From the NCBI GenBank assembly GCA_009602735.1, contig WELA01004268.1, positions 1,127,443-1,191,442 on the forward strand: a stretch of 64,000 nt of DNA, in the 5' to 3' direction. The notes below the pieces were generated by a model. That model saw only the letters and a list, made by a program, of their open reading frames with translations, had not been told where the DNA came from and made no database searches. This DNA is from Mesotaenium endlicherianum. Taxonomy: Eukaryota > Streptophyta > Zygnematophyceae > Zygnematales > Mesotaeniaceae. This document shows positions 9,314 through 17,824 of this stretch, piece after piece (the stretch's first letter is position 1; every line of letters starts with the position of its first letter). The position numbers and the translations under genes were made by a program.

Positions 9314-11014
9314 TTAAGGGGTTGTTCCTGGGGCTTCAGGATCAGGAGACGGAGATCTGGACCTAGATCTGGACAGCCCTCTAGGTCTGTCAGCTGGCCT
9401 TCTAAAGAACCCGGTTTGCTCTAAAGTTGGGCCTCGAGGGGAACGAAGGATGGTAGCCTGTTCTTCAACCACTTGAGTGTTGATGCCCACATAGACAGGC
9501 ATTCCAGTAGGATGCTGAAATACATTGGCTAGAGGTACATGCCCCTGAGCGGAGGGGGAGGCTGGCATACCTCTGGCCCACCCGCGTGTCCCTCTTCTGG
9601 CACCCCTGTCCTTTGGGGATTTCTGCCTGTGTCTGCTGCCCAGTACAGTCAGATCAGCTTCTTCCCCTGCTTGGGCAGGTGGGCTGGGGGAGCGAGCGCG
9701 GGGTCCAGTTGTCGCCATAACGGGGATCACATTCCAAACACCTGATCGTGGTTCTTTAGGGAGCGCCACTGCCTGCCCCTGGGTATCCTGAGTACCTGCT
9801 GCTGATGCTTCTCCTCTGCCTTGTTCTTCTTCCTCATCCTCCTCATCCTCCTCCTCGGAGAGAGTAGGGGTCTCGTCCACTAAGTCGTCCTGCTCCCTAG
9901 TAGACATGGAGTAGTCTACCGACCTCCCTTTCTTAGGGCGCGCTGGAGGTTGCTTGGCCTTCAGCCTGCTGATATCTATCCGGCCTGCATTCCTTGCCCA
10001 TTTGACAAAGGCATGCTTTCCCTTGGAGAAGTAGTCTCTTCCCCTCCTCCTATGCTCCTTGGTCTCTGCATTCATGTTGCTCAGGCATCCATTCAGCCTG
10101 GGATCCCAAGGGGCAATGTGAGGTGGTAGGATGAGATAGCCGTCTAGGCCATAGTGGAAGTCATCCGGTTGGGCTCGGTCACACTCCTGCTTCTTATTTG
10201 TGACGGTCATCCACCTCCAGTCTGTTGGCTGCTGGTAGTACTGGGGTCCGTGCTCAGCCTTCCTCAGTTTACACGGGAACCAGTGGGGAGAGAACATCTG
10301 CTGTCCTGCTTCCCTGGCCAAGTACTCCCAGCTCCTTCTCTCAACTTCATTGTAAGCTGGCAGGAGTGTGAGGTAGAATACCGTATCCTTAAAGCTATCG
10401 GGCCGCATGCTCACCATCCGGATGAGTCTCTGATCTCCCACTATTCCCGGTATGGGGACCGGCTTGTCCTCTGAATCATCTGCGAGATACCGGGCCTGCT
10501 CTGCTGTATAGCCCACCATCTTAGCATAATCTTCGTAAAGGACCACGCCGGTGTGTGTCTCGATGTACCTGTCCAGTGCTGTAGCTCCTTCCTTCTGTAG
10601 CAGTGTTGTCTGTTCCAGCCTGTTGATCTCCTGGGCTGCCAGCAATGCTTCCTTCAGGTTATCGAAGTTTTGGCCACCCACCACAGTATACCTGTAAGTG
10701 GCCAAGCTCTTCTGTCTGTCCGCTTCAATCTTTTTTCTTTTCTCCTCTTCTGCCGCTGCCGCTTCTTCTTGCTGTTTCTTCTGTCTCTCCTCCTCAGCCT
10801 TCCTGAGGTTTTCCGCTTCCTGATCCTTCTTCCTCTGTGCCTCTTCTGCCGCCTCTTGTTGTTTGCGGACCCTTTCTTGTTCTCTCCTGGTGAGGGACGT
10901 CGCCGCCAGCTCCTTCTGGTATTGCTCCATTGTCCTCCTGGCTTCTTCTGCCTTGCGCTTTCTGTCCTCCTTTTGTGTGGTGGGCGCCATCCTGCACATG
11001 TAACCAGGGCACAA
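9314..11014 (-). CDS. Chromovirus accessory protein ORF3, 566 aa, function unknown
   Basis: This ORF runs in the same sense as gag and pol, between pol and the 3' LTR, where some gypsy elements carry env. Residues about 10-105 are a charged Lys/Glu/Arg/Gln-rich coiled coil. A middle region (about 110-330) looks globular, with blocks VLYEDYAKMVGYTAEQAR and SPHWFPCKLRKAE. Then come an acidic stretch (about 395-415) and a Pro/Ser/Arg-rich tail ending in SRSRSRSPSPDPEA. There is no signal peptide, membrane segment or zinc motif. The first ATG is at 11014; the ATG at 10990 (MAPTTQKEDRKRK) is an equally good start. A diverged, broken copy in the older element (2523-3244 with 17825-18700) keeps the globular blocks, so the ORF was probably under selection. 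No family was recognised. Confidence 0.85.
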   Translation of the reverse strand: MCPGYMCRMAPTTQKEDRKRKAEEARRTMEQYQKELAATSLTRREQERVRKQQEAAEEAQRKKDQEAENLRKAEEERQKKQQEEAAAAEEEKRKKIEADRQKSLATYRYTVVGGQNFDNLKEALLAAQEINRLEQTTLLQKEGATALDRYIETHTGVVLYEDYAKMVGYTAEQARYLADDSEDKPVPIPGIVGDQRLIRMVSMRPDSFKDTVFYLTLLPAYNEVERRSWEYLAREAGQQMFSPHWFPCKLRKAEHGPQYYQQPTDWRWMTVTNKKQECDRAQPDDFHYGLDGYLILPPHIAPWDPRLNGCLSNMNAETKEHRRRGRDYFSKGKHAFVKWARNAGRIDISRLKAKQPPARPKKGRSVDYSMSTREQDDLVDETPTLSEEEDEEDEEEEQGRGEASAAGTQDTQGQAVALPKEPRSGVWNVIPVMATTGPRARSPSPPAQAGEEADLTVLGSRHRQKSPKDRGARRGTRGWARGMPASPSAQGHVPLANVFQHPTGMPVYVGINTQVVEEQATILRSPRGPTLEQTGFFRRPADRPRGLSRSRSRSPSPDPEAPGTTP

Positions 11015-11381
11015 GTTAGTAGGATATGGACCTTTGTCATAGGGATTGCAGGAAGTATGTTAGTATTTAGTATAGTGGCTTCGCTGCTGTTTACCTTACA
11101 GGATGATTGCTAAAAGTTGACGTAGTTGCAATGCGCTAAATATAAACGTATGATTGTGTTGTAGGGTGAGTTAAGTGATGTAGTGTTGTGCGAGGCCCTT
11201 TTTCCTTCAGCTCAAGGTGCTTTATGTGGGCCAGGCTGTCCCCTCTGTCACTATGCTGACATTTAGGATTGACGTAACTGTCCCTTTATCGCTCTCGCTC
11301 ACTAACTGTTATATATTTTCCCCTCCAACTTAAATGGAGACAGGACCGCCTGTCACCTTCCCGTGTCAACTGAAATGACAG
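11015..11381. other. Spacer between pol and ORF3 of the inner element
   Basis: 367 bp without an ORF. It contains the second polypurine-like tract at 11321-11332. It could hold a splice acceptor or promoter used to express ORF3, but none can be identified with confidence. The older element keeps a recognisable version at 18701-19090. Confidence 0.6.
11321..11332 (-). promoter_or_regulatory. Second, internal polypurine-like tract
   Basis: The plus-strand bases CCCTCCAACTTA are identical to 9203-9214 at the 3' polypurine tract. Here the minus strand reads TAAGTTGGAGGG followed by GAAAA. It lies 49 bases beyond the pol stop codon. It may act as a central polypurine tract, or mark the ancestral 3' end of the element before ORF3 was gained. 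Confidence 0.55.
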
Positions 11382-13777
11382 TTATGAACGGGCTCCAGCG
11401 GCCCGAAGGTGGAACCGTGTCAACGCCCCTTTGGCATTGGTCAAGTGGTCCTTAAATTCCCAAGTGTCCCCAGAGGCATCGTAACCCTTCCATCGAATGA
11501 GGTATTTCATGACATATTTAGACGATCGACGGACCGAGCGAGCGTCTAAAATCTCATCGACCTCATATTCCTCAGGGTCGCCGTCCCGGACAGCGGGGAC
11601 CGGTCCCGGTTGGACAGGTAACCGACCTGTGAACAGTGTATCACCTTTGATGTATGGTTCCAGGAAGGAGACATTAAAGACTGGGTGACCCTTGTATTCG
11701 GCTGACAAGTTGAGTTTGTATGCATTTGGACCGATACGACGCACCACCGAATAGGGACCGACCCAGACAGGTCCAAGCTTTTTCTTGAGCACACCAGGGA
11801 GGTACAGGTGCTGAGAATGCAGTTTGACTAAATCCCCCTTGGAAAATGTCAGTTCCCGACGGTGTTGATTAGCGTACTTTTGTTGGTTTTCTTGGGCTCT
11901 GTGCAGGTTCTGCTGGACTTCTGACAGGGTGTCAGCAAACTCCTGAGTTAACTGGAGGGAGACCGGGTTGTCAATCTCTTCAGGGCAAGTTAAAGACTCC
12001 CCCAGTACATCTAAAGGAGACTTAGGAACTCTACCCAGGCTGAGTTCAAAAGGAGTCTTGCCCGTTGACGCGTGCACCGCACTGTTGACCGCAAACTGAA
12101 TTTGAGGCAACAGGTCATCCCAATTATCTTGTTTTTGGTTAATATATGCTCTCAGCACCTCCTGCAGAACTCGGTTAGTTCTTTCAGTCTGCCCATCAGT
12201 CTGAGGGTGGTTTGCTGTGCTAAGCAGCTGTTTGACTCCCATTAACCCCATTAAAGCTCTCCAGAACTTAGAGGTGAATTTTGAGTCTCTGTCTGAGATG
12301 ATATTAGAAGGTAGCCCATGTTGGCATACTACATGGTTGTAAAACTGTCTCGCTGTTTCGAGTGCAGTCACTTTGACAGTTGTGGGGATAAAAATGACCA
12401 TTTTTGTCAGTTTATCCACGACTACCAGTATTGAATCATGCCCGTTGGCAGTTCTTGGTAGTGTGACCACCCAGTCCATGGATATAGTTTCCCAGCGTCT
12501 AGCTGGGATGGGCAGTGGTTGCAAGAGACCTCCGGGTGGTGTGTGCCAAGACTTATTTCTCTGGCACTGGTCACAGGACTTGACATATTTCAAGGCCTCC
12601 CGGGGTAACCCCTCCCAATGATAATGTTTTGCCAGTTTGCCAACAGTTTTCACCTGCCCCAAATGTCCATCCAGGAGACTGTCATGAGCTTGACTCAGTA
12701 AGAGAGACCTTATTTCCAAGTTATTAGAAACCACCAGCTTCAGCCTGCCTGAAGTGGTTTCAGTCACCCAGACCCCTCCCTTAAGCTTATACCCGAGTGC
12801 AGTAGCACGACACACACCAGTAGTGGGGCTGGGCTCAAATGTTGGGTCAGAAAGGTAGGCTTTATTAAGTTGTTCTAGGAAGGACTTTTTCACCTTTAGT
12901 GAAGTGAGTGCACACAGGACTTTATCTACAGCATGCTGACTAAAGTTCCTTTCTTGCAAGTCAGGTCTTCTAGAGAGTGCATCAGCAGGATTCAACTTCC
13001 CTGGTTTGTAGTCGATCTGGACTTGGAACTGCTCTAGCATCTGGCTCCAGCGGTTCTCCCTCCGCGACAGCTTGGACTTCTTCTGAAAGTGAGTCAGAGC
13101 TAGATGATCTGTAATCACCTTAAAAGCTTTACCATGTAAGTATGCTCTCCACTGTTTGAGTACATGAACGATAGCTAGCAGCTCTTTATCATGCACTGAG
13201 TAATTAATCTCCGCTGGATTAAATTTCATAGACTCATACAACACAGGATGCCACTCCTGCCGTAACTTACCATCCTTTGTGGTTTTGCCAGCAGGATGAA
13301 ACAAAATAGCACCCATGGCAAAGTCAGAGGCATCAGTAACCACCTGCACCGGTTTGCTGGGGTCATACACGGCTAGCACTGGGGCAGAACAAAGGGCATC
13401 TTTAAGGGTCTGGAAGGCAGCCTGCTGCTCTTCCCCCCACACATACCCGATGTCTTTCTTAGTAAGGTCAGTCAGTTTACTGGCCTTTGTGGAATAATTC
13501 TCAATAAATCTCCTATAGTAGTTAGCCAACCCGAGGAAGGATCTAACTTCAGAGACAGACTGCGGTACTGGCCAGTCCCTTATGGTCTGGACTTTCTTAG
13601 GATCCACACTGATGCCCTCCTTACTGACAATGTGGCCTAAGAATTCAATACTGTCATTCAAGAAATCACACTTGCTCATTTTAGCATATAAGTGATTCGT
13701 TCTCAGAGTGTCCAGGACTGTCTTTAAGTGTTCAGCGTGCTGAGCTTCATCTTTAGAGAAAATTAAAATATCATCCA
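11382..13777 (-). CDS. pol: Chromovirus pol: reverse transcriptase end, RNase H, integrase, chromodomain (5' part lost in gap)
   Basis: The frame is open from the gap edge at 13777 to TAA at 11382 (798 codons). It begins at the reverse transcriptase active-site block ([16 protein letters not shown]). The RT connection follows ([35 protein letters not shown]). RNase H shows [22 protein letters not shown] and ITDHLALTH. Integrase has an HHCC zinc domain (...CDQCQRNK) and a catalytic D,D,E at MDWVV, SDRDSKF and [10 protein letters not shown]. It ends in a chromodomain ([11 protein letters not shown]...YLIRWKGY...DTWEF), which binds methylated histone tails and steers chromoviruses to heterochromatin. 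No internal stop or frameshift is visible. Pol is probably made as a Gag-Pol fusion by -1 frameshifting (see 14650-14691). Confidence 0.95.
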
Positions 13778-14557
13778 NNNNNNNNNNNNNNNNNNNNNNN
13801 NNNNNNNNNNNNNNNNNNNNNNNNNNNNNNNNNNNNNNNNNNNNNNNNNNNNNNNNNNNNNNNNNNNNNNNNNNNNNNNNNNNNNNNNNNNNNNNNNNNN
13901 NNNNNNNNNNNNNNNNNNNNNNNNNNNNNNNNNNNNNNNNNNNNNNNNNNNNNNNNNNNNNNNNNNNNNNNNNNNNNNNNNNNNNNNNNNNNNNNNNNNN
14001 NNNNNNNNNNNNNNNNNNNNNNNNNNNNNNNNNNNNNNNNNNNNNNNNNNNNNNNNNNNNNNNNNNNNNNNNNNNNNNNNNNNNNNNNNNNNNNNNNNNN
14101 NNNNNNNNNNNNNNNNNNNNNNNNNNNNNNNNNNNNNNNNNNNNNNNNNNNNNNNNNNNNNNNNNNNNNNNNNNNNNNNNNNNNNNNNNNNNNNNNNNNN
14201 NNNNNNNNNNNNNNNNNNNNNNNNNNNNNNNNNNNNNNNNNNNNNNNNNNNNNNNNNNNNNNNNNNNNNNNNNNNNNNNNNNNNNNNNNNNNNNNNNNNN
14301 NNNNNNNNNNNNNNNNNNNNNNNNNNNNNNNNNNNNNNNNNNNNNNNNNNNNNNNNNNNNNNNNNNNNNNNNNNNNNNNNNNNNNNNNNNNNNNNNNNNN
14401 NNNNNNNNNNNNNNNNNNNNNNNNNNNNNNNNNNNNNNNNNNNNNNNNNNNNNNNNNNNNNNNNNNNNNNNNNNNNNNNNNNNNNNNNNNNNNNNNNNNN
14501 NNNNNNNNNNNNNNNNNNNNNNNNNNNNNNNNNNNNNNNNNNNNNNNNNNNNNNNNN
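13778..14557. other. Assembly gap (780 N)
   Basis: A run of N. From the flanking pol sequence it should hold the protease and most of the reverse transcriptase fingers and palm. That stretch normally needs more than 780 bases, so the gap length may be nominal or this copy may be internally deleted. Confidence 0.95.
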
Positions 14558-14684
14558 TTGTCAGGCATGCATAGTGAATCCAGTTCAGCAGGACCCATAA
14601 TACCTGCTACGAGGGCAGCTAGTGACGACTCACTATCTCTAGCATCCTCACAGTCAGTAGACTGGATTACTGACTGTTGCTGTC
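14558..14684 (-). CDS. pol: Start of chromovirus pol in the -1 frame after gag
   Basis: In the frame -1 to gag, the minus strand is open from just after the slippery heptamer (14684) through the gag stop into the gap. It reads ...STDCEDARDSESSLAALVAGIMGPAELDSLCMPD. The frame has a stop (TAA) immediately upstream, overlapping the heptamer, so it can only be entered by slippage there. It is the region between gag and protease. A diverged copy lies in the outer element near 6547-6640. Confidence 0.75.
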
Positions 14685-14691
14685 TTTTAAA
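14650..14691 (-). promoter_or_regulatory. -1 programmed ribosomal frameshift signal at gag-pol junction
   Basis: Three parts fit the known -1 frameshift pattern on the minus strand. (1) A slippery heptamer T-TTA-AAA at 14691-14685, in the correct gag phase (X XXY YYZ). (2) A 7-nt spacer at 14684-14678. (3) A perfect 10-bp stem (ACAGTCAGTA/TACTGACTGT, 14677-14668 with 14659-14650) and an 8-nt loop. Slipping one base back at the heptamer enters exactly the open pol frame. The gag stop codon TAA (14669-14667) lies inside the hairpin. Function is inferred from pattern only. Confidence 0.75.
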
Positions 14692-15623
14692 GGCTGATCT
14701 TTTCTTTCGACCTTAGGCAGGTGCTTGACCGGACACTGTTCTCTGTAGTGACCTTTCTGCTGACAATGGTAGCAAATAGATTTCGCTGAGGCTGGTCTCG
14801 GCTTAGTCCTACCACCACCCCTTCCATAGCCACCTCGAGAGGGACCACCTCTACCTCTAGACTGAATAGCATTGTACTCATACTCATATTCATCACCCTG
14901 ATTATCCTCAACCTGGTCTCCTTCAACTGCATTGAAGGAACCGTGGGGCTTTTTGACAATCTTAGACACCAAAGCGTTACTCTGGCGCTTGTGATTGAAC
15001 TGCTGCTGATCCCAGGCGTCAGCATCCTGGATCAAGTCAGCCAGTTTCTCATACTTTTTCTCAGCAAAATGACCAGAGACCTCGGATTTCAAGCCATACC
15101 TGAAGTATGCTATCCTATACCGTTCTGGCAAATCAGGCTGCTTCATCATGTTCTCTTGGAACTTTTGAGCAAACTCAGCAACTGAAGTGGTCTGCTTCAG
15201 TGTCAGGGAGATCATCGCATAGATAGCTTTCTCCTGCTGGTTGATGACATCAAACTTCTCATGCAACTTCTCGACAAACTCTACCCACGTAGGGTCACCG
15301 AGTTGCCGAGCCTTACGCTCTTCCTTCCAGTAAAGCCACCAGTCTGCGGCACTGCCTTTCAGTAGCGCACCGGTGTGCCTGACCTTCTCGTAATCTTGCA
15401 GTTCTGGGTAGTTCTCCAGCCACTGCTCAACATCCGCGAGAAACTTGATCAGGTAATATTTTCTGTTTCCCTCAGGATCATAGTCCTGGGGGGGTTTCGG
15501 CTTGGGCTTACTAGGCCCTCGGCCACCACCACTAGTGGTGTGAGACCCCAGTTGGTCTCTGTCCCGGAGTAGGGACATTATGATTCTTTTGTCCTCCTGC
15601 TGGGACTGATACATGGTCGCCAT
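14667..15623 (-). CDS. gag: Chromovirus Gag (capsid and nucleocapsid), 318 aa
   Basis: A typical retrotransposon Gag of the UBN2/RTRG type. The capsid-like block (residues about 45-215) includes KGSAADWWLYWKEER, WVEFVEKLHEKF and RIAYFRYGLKSEV. A Gly/Arg-rich RNA-binding stretch precedes one CCHC zinc knuckle (CYHCQQKGHYREQC, residues about 283-296). It forms the particle and packages element RNA. The first ATG is at 15623. The same frame is open upstream to 16145 except for a single TAG at 15632-15630, so the true Gag may be longer (see the next entry). Stop TAA at 14667; the last codons overlap the frameshift cassette. Confidence 0.93.
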   Translation of the reverse strand: MATMYQSQQEDKRIIMSLLRDRDQLGSHTTSGGGRGPSKPKPKPPQDYDPEGNRKYYLIKFLADVEQWLENYPELQDYEKVRHTGALLKGSAADWWLYWKEERKARQLGDPTWVEFVEKLHEKFDVINQQEKAIYAMISLTLKQTTSVAEFAQKFQENMMKQPDLPERYRIAYFRYGLKSEVSGHFAEKKYEKLADLIQDADAWDQQQFNHKRQSNALVSKIVKKPHGSFNAVEGDQVEDNQGDEYEYEYNAIQSRGRGGPSRGGYGRGGGRTKPRPASAKSICYHCQQKGHYREQCPVKHLPKVERKDQPLKDSNSQ

Positions 15624-15629
15624 TTGCGA

Positions 15630-16145
15630 CTATATTTGAACGAACAATGCTCCCAAGTCTACACTCTGGGGTGGTAGTCTAGCAAATGCAGCAGCAGCAT
15701 TGGCATCTACTCGCTGAGTAGTGTCCTCAACAGTCCCTCTCGCTCCTGCAGCAGCAATTCCTGCCGCATTCAGCCGGTCACGTATTTGACCTAGGGGTAC
15801 ATTGAGTTGTACAGCAGGAGGTGGGTTCAGAACATTGGCCCTTGATGCCATGAGTTCCTCAACAGTGCGCTCGTCAGCTGGCTGTCTTTCCCTCCTTTCT
15901 GTATCTTCAGCGGCCTTTGCTACTTGTTCAGCTTCTAGCCTGGCTCTCTCCTCCTCAGCTTGCTGAGCTGCGACTGCGGCAATAGCAGCTGCCTTATTTG
16001 CAGCCTCCCTAGCTGCAGTATCTGCTACTGCTTCAGAATAGGTACGGGTTCCCGCTACATGGCTTTCCGCCTGGTTTTCGACATTCTCGTTATCCTGGTT
16101 CTCCATGTCTCGGGAGTTGCTAGTTTGAGACCTTGTCCTTACCAT
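15630..16145 (-). CDS. Leader ORF, in frame with gag and separated by one amber codon, 171 aa
   Basis: Begins MVRTRSQTSNSRD, 34 bases inside the 5' LTR after the primer binding site. An Ala-rich helical, Glu/Arg-rich region follows (residues about 40-95). It ends ...SVDLGALFVQI then TAG, two codons, and the gag ATG in the same frame. Such a short, in-frame junction suggests one original Gag of about 492 aa, either interrupted by a recent nonsense change or expressed by stop read-through. The leader resembles the N-terminal matrix-like part of long plant gypsy Gag proteins in position only; no domain was recognised. TAG is a true stop elsewhere in the window (AP5B1 and the gene at 58187). Confidence 0.8.
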   Translation of the reverse strand: MVRTRSQTSNSRDMENQDNENVENQAESHVAGTRTYSEAVADTAAREAANKAAAIAAVAAQQAEEERARLEAEQVAKAAEDTERRERQPADERTVEELMASRANVLNPPPAVQLNVPLGQIRDRLNAAGIAAAGARGTVEDTTQRVDANAAAAFARLPPQSVDLGALFVQI

Positions 16146-16165
16146 ACAAAGAAGACTGTGATAAC

Positions 16166-16178
16166 TGCTCCGATACCA
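16166..16178 (-). promoter_or_regulatory. Primer binding site of inner chromovirus
   Basis: Minus strand TGGTATCGGAGCA, one base from the 5' LTR boundary at 16180. It resembles the initiator-methionine-tRNA type TGGTATCAGAGC with one change. It fixes the element as minus-oriented. Confidence 0.75.
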
Positions 16179-16179
16179 C

Positions 16180-16899
16180 TGAAATGAATCGACTTACCAA
16201 ATAGGCGATTAACAATTAATAAAGATCTTTATATCAGCAAGTAATCTTTATGGTATTTTCCGTTAACTGGTTAAACGGCAAAGGACAACACACTAGCAGT
16301 GAATAATACTCGTAAGTCAAATGCGAGTAAACTAGCATCAATAATGCAAATCAGTAAACTCATACATAAGCAAGGTTAGAAGACAGTGCGTATCAATGGC
16401 TTCTCGCCTTGGATTCAGATCTCTCTCAGTAAGCTGTACAGGAGAGTTGGCCTCGTTTCCGAATGCCGAACTCGAGAGCAATGCCTAGCATATGTACATG
16501 GAATGAGTTTACTGTTCAACGGTCAGTGCGATGGCACCGCCTACCCGGGAGTTAACCACGTTGGTAGGACCTCGGTTAACCAAATCCACCGCCATCTCCC
16601 ATCATCCCGAATAGCCATCCATCATAGGGATGTCATCTGGCCATTCATGTAGCATATCGTACTTAGGTGTAAGTCAAGGCAGTTCGCTGCTACCGAGTAC
16701 GGAAGTCAGCTGGCTGTCAAAGAATGGGTCAGCAAGCTGACTTATATGGACTTCAGCCTGCTGCTTCCGGCTGAGTCATTAAACTGATAATTATGTAAAG
16801 TCCAGCAGACTGACTATTAACTAAAGTTCAGCAGGCTGAACTTAATTAACTATTATATTTAAATGAATATTATATCCACTAATATACTGATTCATTACA
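16180..16899 (-). repeat. 5' LTR of inner chromovirus (720 bp)
   Basis: TGAAATGAATCGACTTACC...CTGATTCATTACA, a near-identical partner of 8481-9200. Followed by GTGCA (16900-16904), the right copy of the target duplication. The element promoter should lie here and read right to left; no TATA box was assigned. Confidence 0.95.
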
Positions 16900-17824
16900 G
16901 TGCAAAACCATAGAATCTGTCCGCTATGTGATCCCGAAATGTCAGAGGATATAACTTTGTCAATACGACTCCAAATTGAGAAAACTTAACAGCAACGAAC
17001 GCATCTTGACGAGAACTTTTCGAAACGTCCTAGTTCGCTCCATTTGGAGCACAGACAAGGAAGCCATGCCAATTTTTGTGAAAGCTGGTCATAATAACAA
17101 TCCCAAAAGTGCACACATGACTTGCAAGTAGAAAATTCGACTCTAAAACCTACTGTCCAGAATGAGGGACCAAGAGATCCCAGCCTGCTATGTACCTAGT
17201 GACCACTTGGTTGACCACGACGCAAGGTGCGCCGTTTCGTGAGAAACCCGTTAAGTTGGGACCCACGGATCTAGGTATAACGACCATATTAATTGGTCGG
17301 TTGACTGAAGTCCTAACTGTTCAATTGACTGACGACGGCTCCGCCTACCCAGGAGTTGACCACACTGGTAGGACATCGACTTACCAATTCTCAGTCGACC
17401 TCCCGACTTTCAATATACTACGTTCACATGTGCCAGTCTATAAATAATTATCTAAATTGAATGTATCTATCCTGAGCAAACTGAGTCCAAGTATACTAAA
17501 AATTATTTACGAGCTTACTATATATCAACCTACTAATATTATGTCCTATATTTATGTCCTATATATAAGTGGTACATAAATCTCAGCCAACTATACTATG
17601 ATACAAAAGTCATCCTGCTAACCTTTTCAACAAAGTGAGCAAAGTACACTGATACAAAAGTCATCCTGCGGACCTTTTTGACAAAGTAAGTAAATTTGCA
17701 TTATATCGACATACATTCATATAAATGAACTCGCACATGTGAGTATATTGACATAATACTTACTTAGGGCTGTATTTATATATACAATTTAGTAAATAAA
17801 CAATGAATTGATTATTACACAGGG

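Larger units (their letters stand above)
8481..16899 (-). mobile_element. Inner Ty3/gypsy chromovirus with accessory third ORF
   Basis: 8419 bp including 780 N. Two 720-bp LTRs differ at 15 positions counted by eye (about 2%), so insertion was fairly recent. The target duplication is GTGCA on both sides. Order in the direction of transcription (right to left): 5' LTR, primer binding site, leader ORF, gag with zinc knuckle, -1 frameshift signal, pol (protease and most reverse transcriptase lost in the gap; RNase H, integrase and chromodomain visible), a second polypurine-like tract, a 566-aa ORF, hairpin, polypurine tract, 3' LTR. The RT-RNase H-IN order and the chromodomain at the end of integrase define Ty3/gypsy chromoviruses. 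Confidence 0.95.
3245..17819 (-). mobile_element. Outer LTR retrotransposon, inserted into ORF3 and itself carrying the inner chromovirus
   Basis: The element starts and ends with related LTRs (3245-4507; 8122-8480 plus 16905-17819) in TG...CA form. It is flanked by the 5-bp direct repeat CAGGG (3240-3244 and 17820-17824). A tRNA-like primer binding site lies inside the right LTR at 8109-8120 and a polypurine tract beside the left LTR at 4508-4520, so it is minus-oriented. Its own internal part (4508-8121, 3.6 kb) has no surviving long ORF, so it looks non-autonomous or decayed. Removing it rejoins the accessory ORF of the element it hit, which confirms the boundaries. Confidence 0.9.
8122..17819 (-). 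repeat. 5' LTR of outer element, split by the inner element
   Basis: The LTR consists of 8122-8480 (359 bp) and 16905-17819 (915 bp), 1274 bp in total, matching the 1263-bp partner at 3245-4507. Between the parts lie the inner element (8481-16899) and the second copy of its target duplication GTGCA (8476-8480 and 16900-16904). The two outer LTRs differ at visibly more positions than the two inner LTRs, in line with the order of insertion. Confidence 0.9.

Noticed and set aside
10654-11113. Other frames over the ORF3 coiled coil, including a hydrophobic plus-strand frame
   Set aside because: Reverse or shifted reading of Lys/Glu/Gln codons yields Leu/Phe-rich pseudo-membrane segments.
13771-14598. 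275-codon frame across the N gap
   Set aside because: Open only because N codons cannot contain stops. Only the real bases at 14558-14598 are informative.
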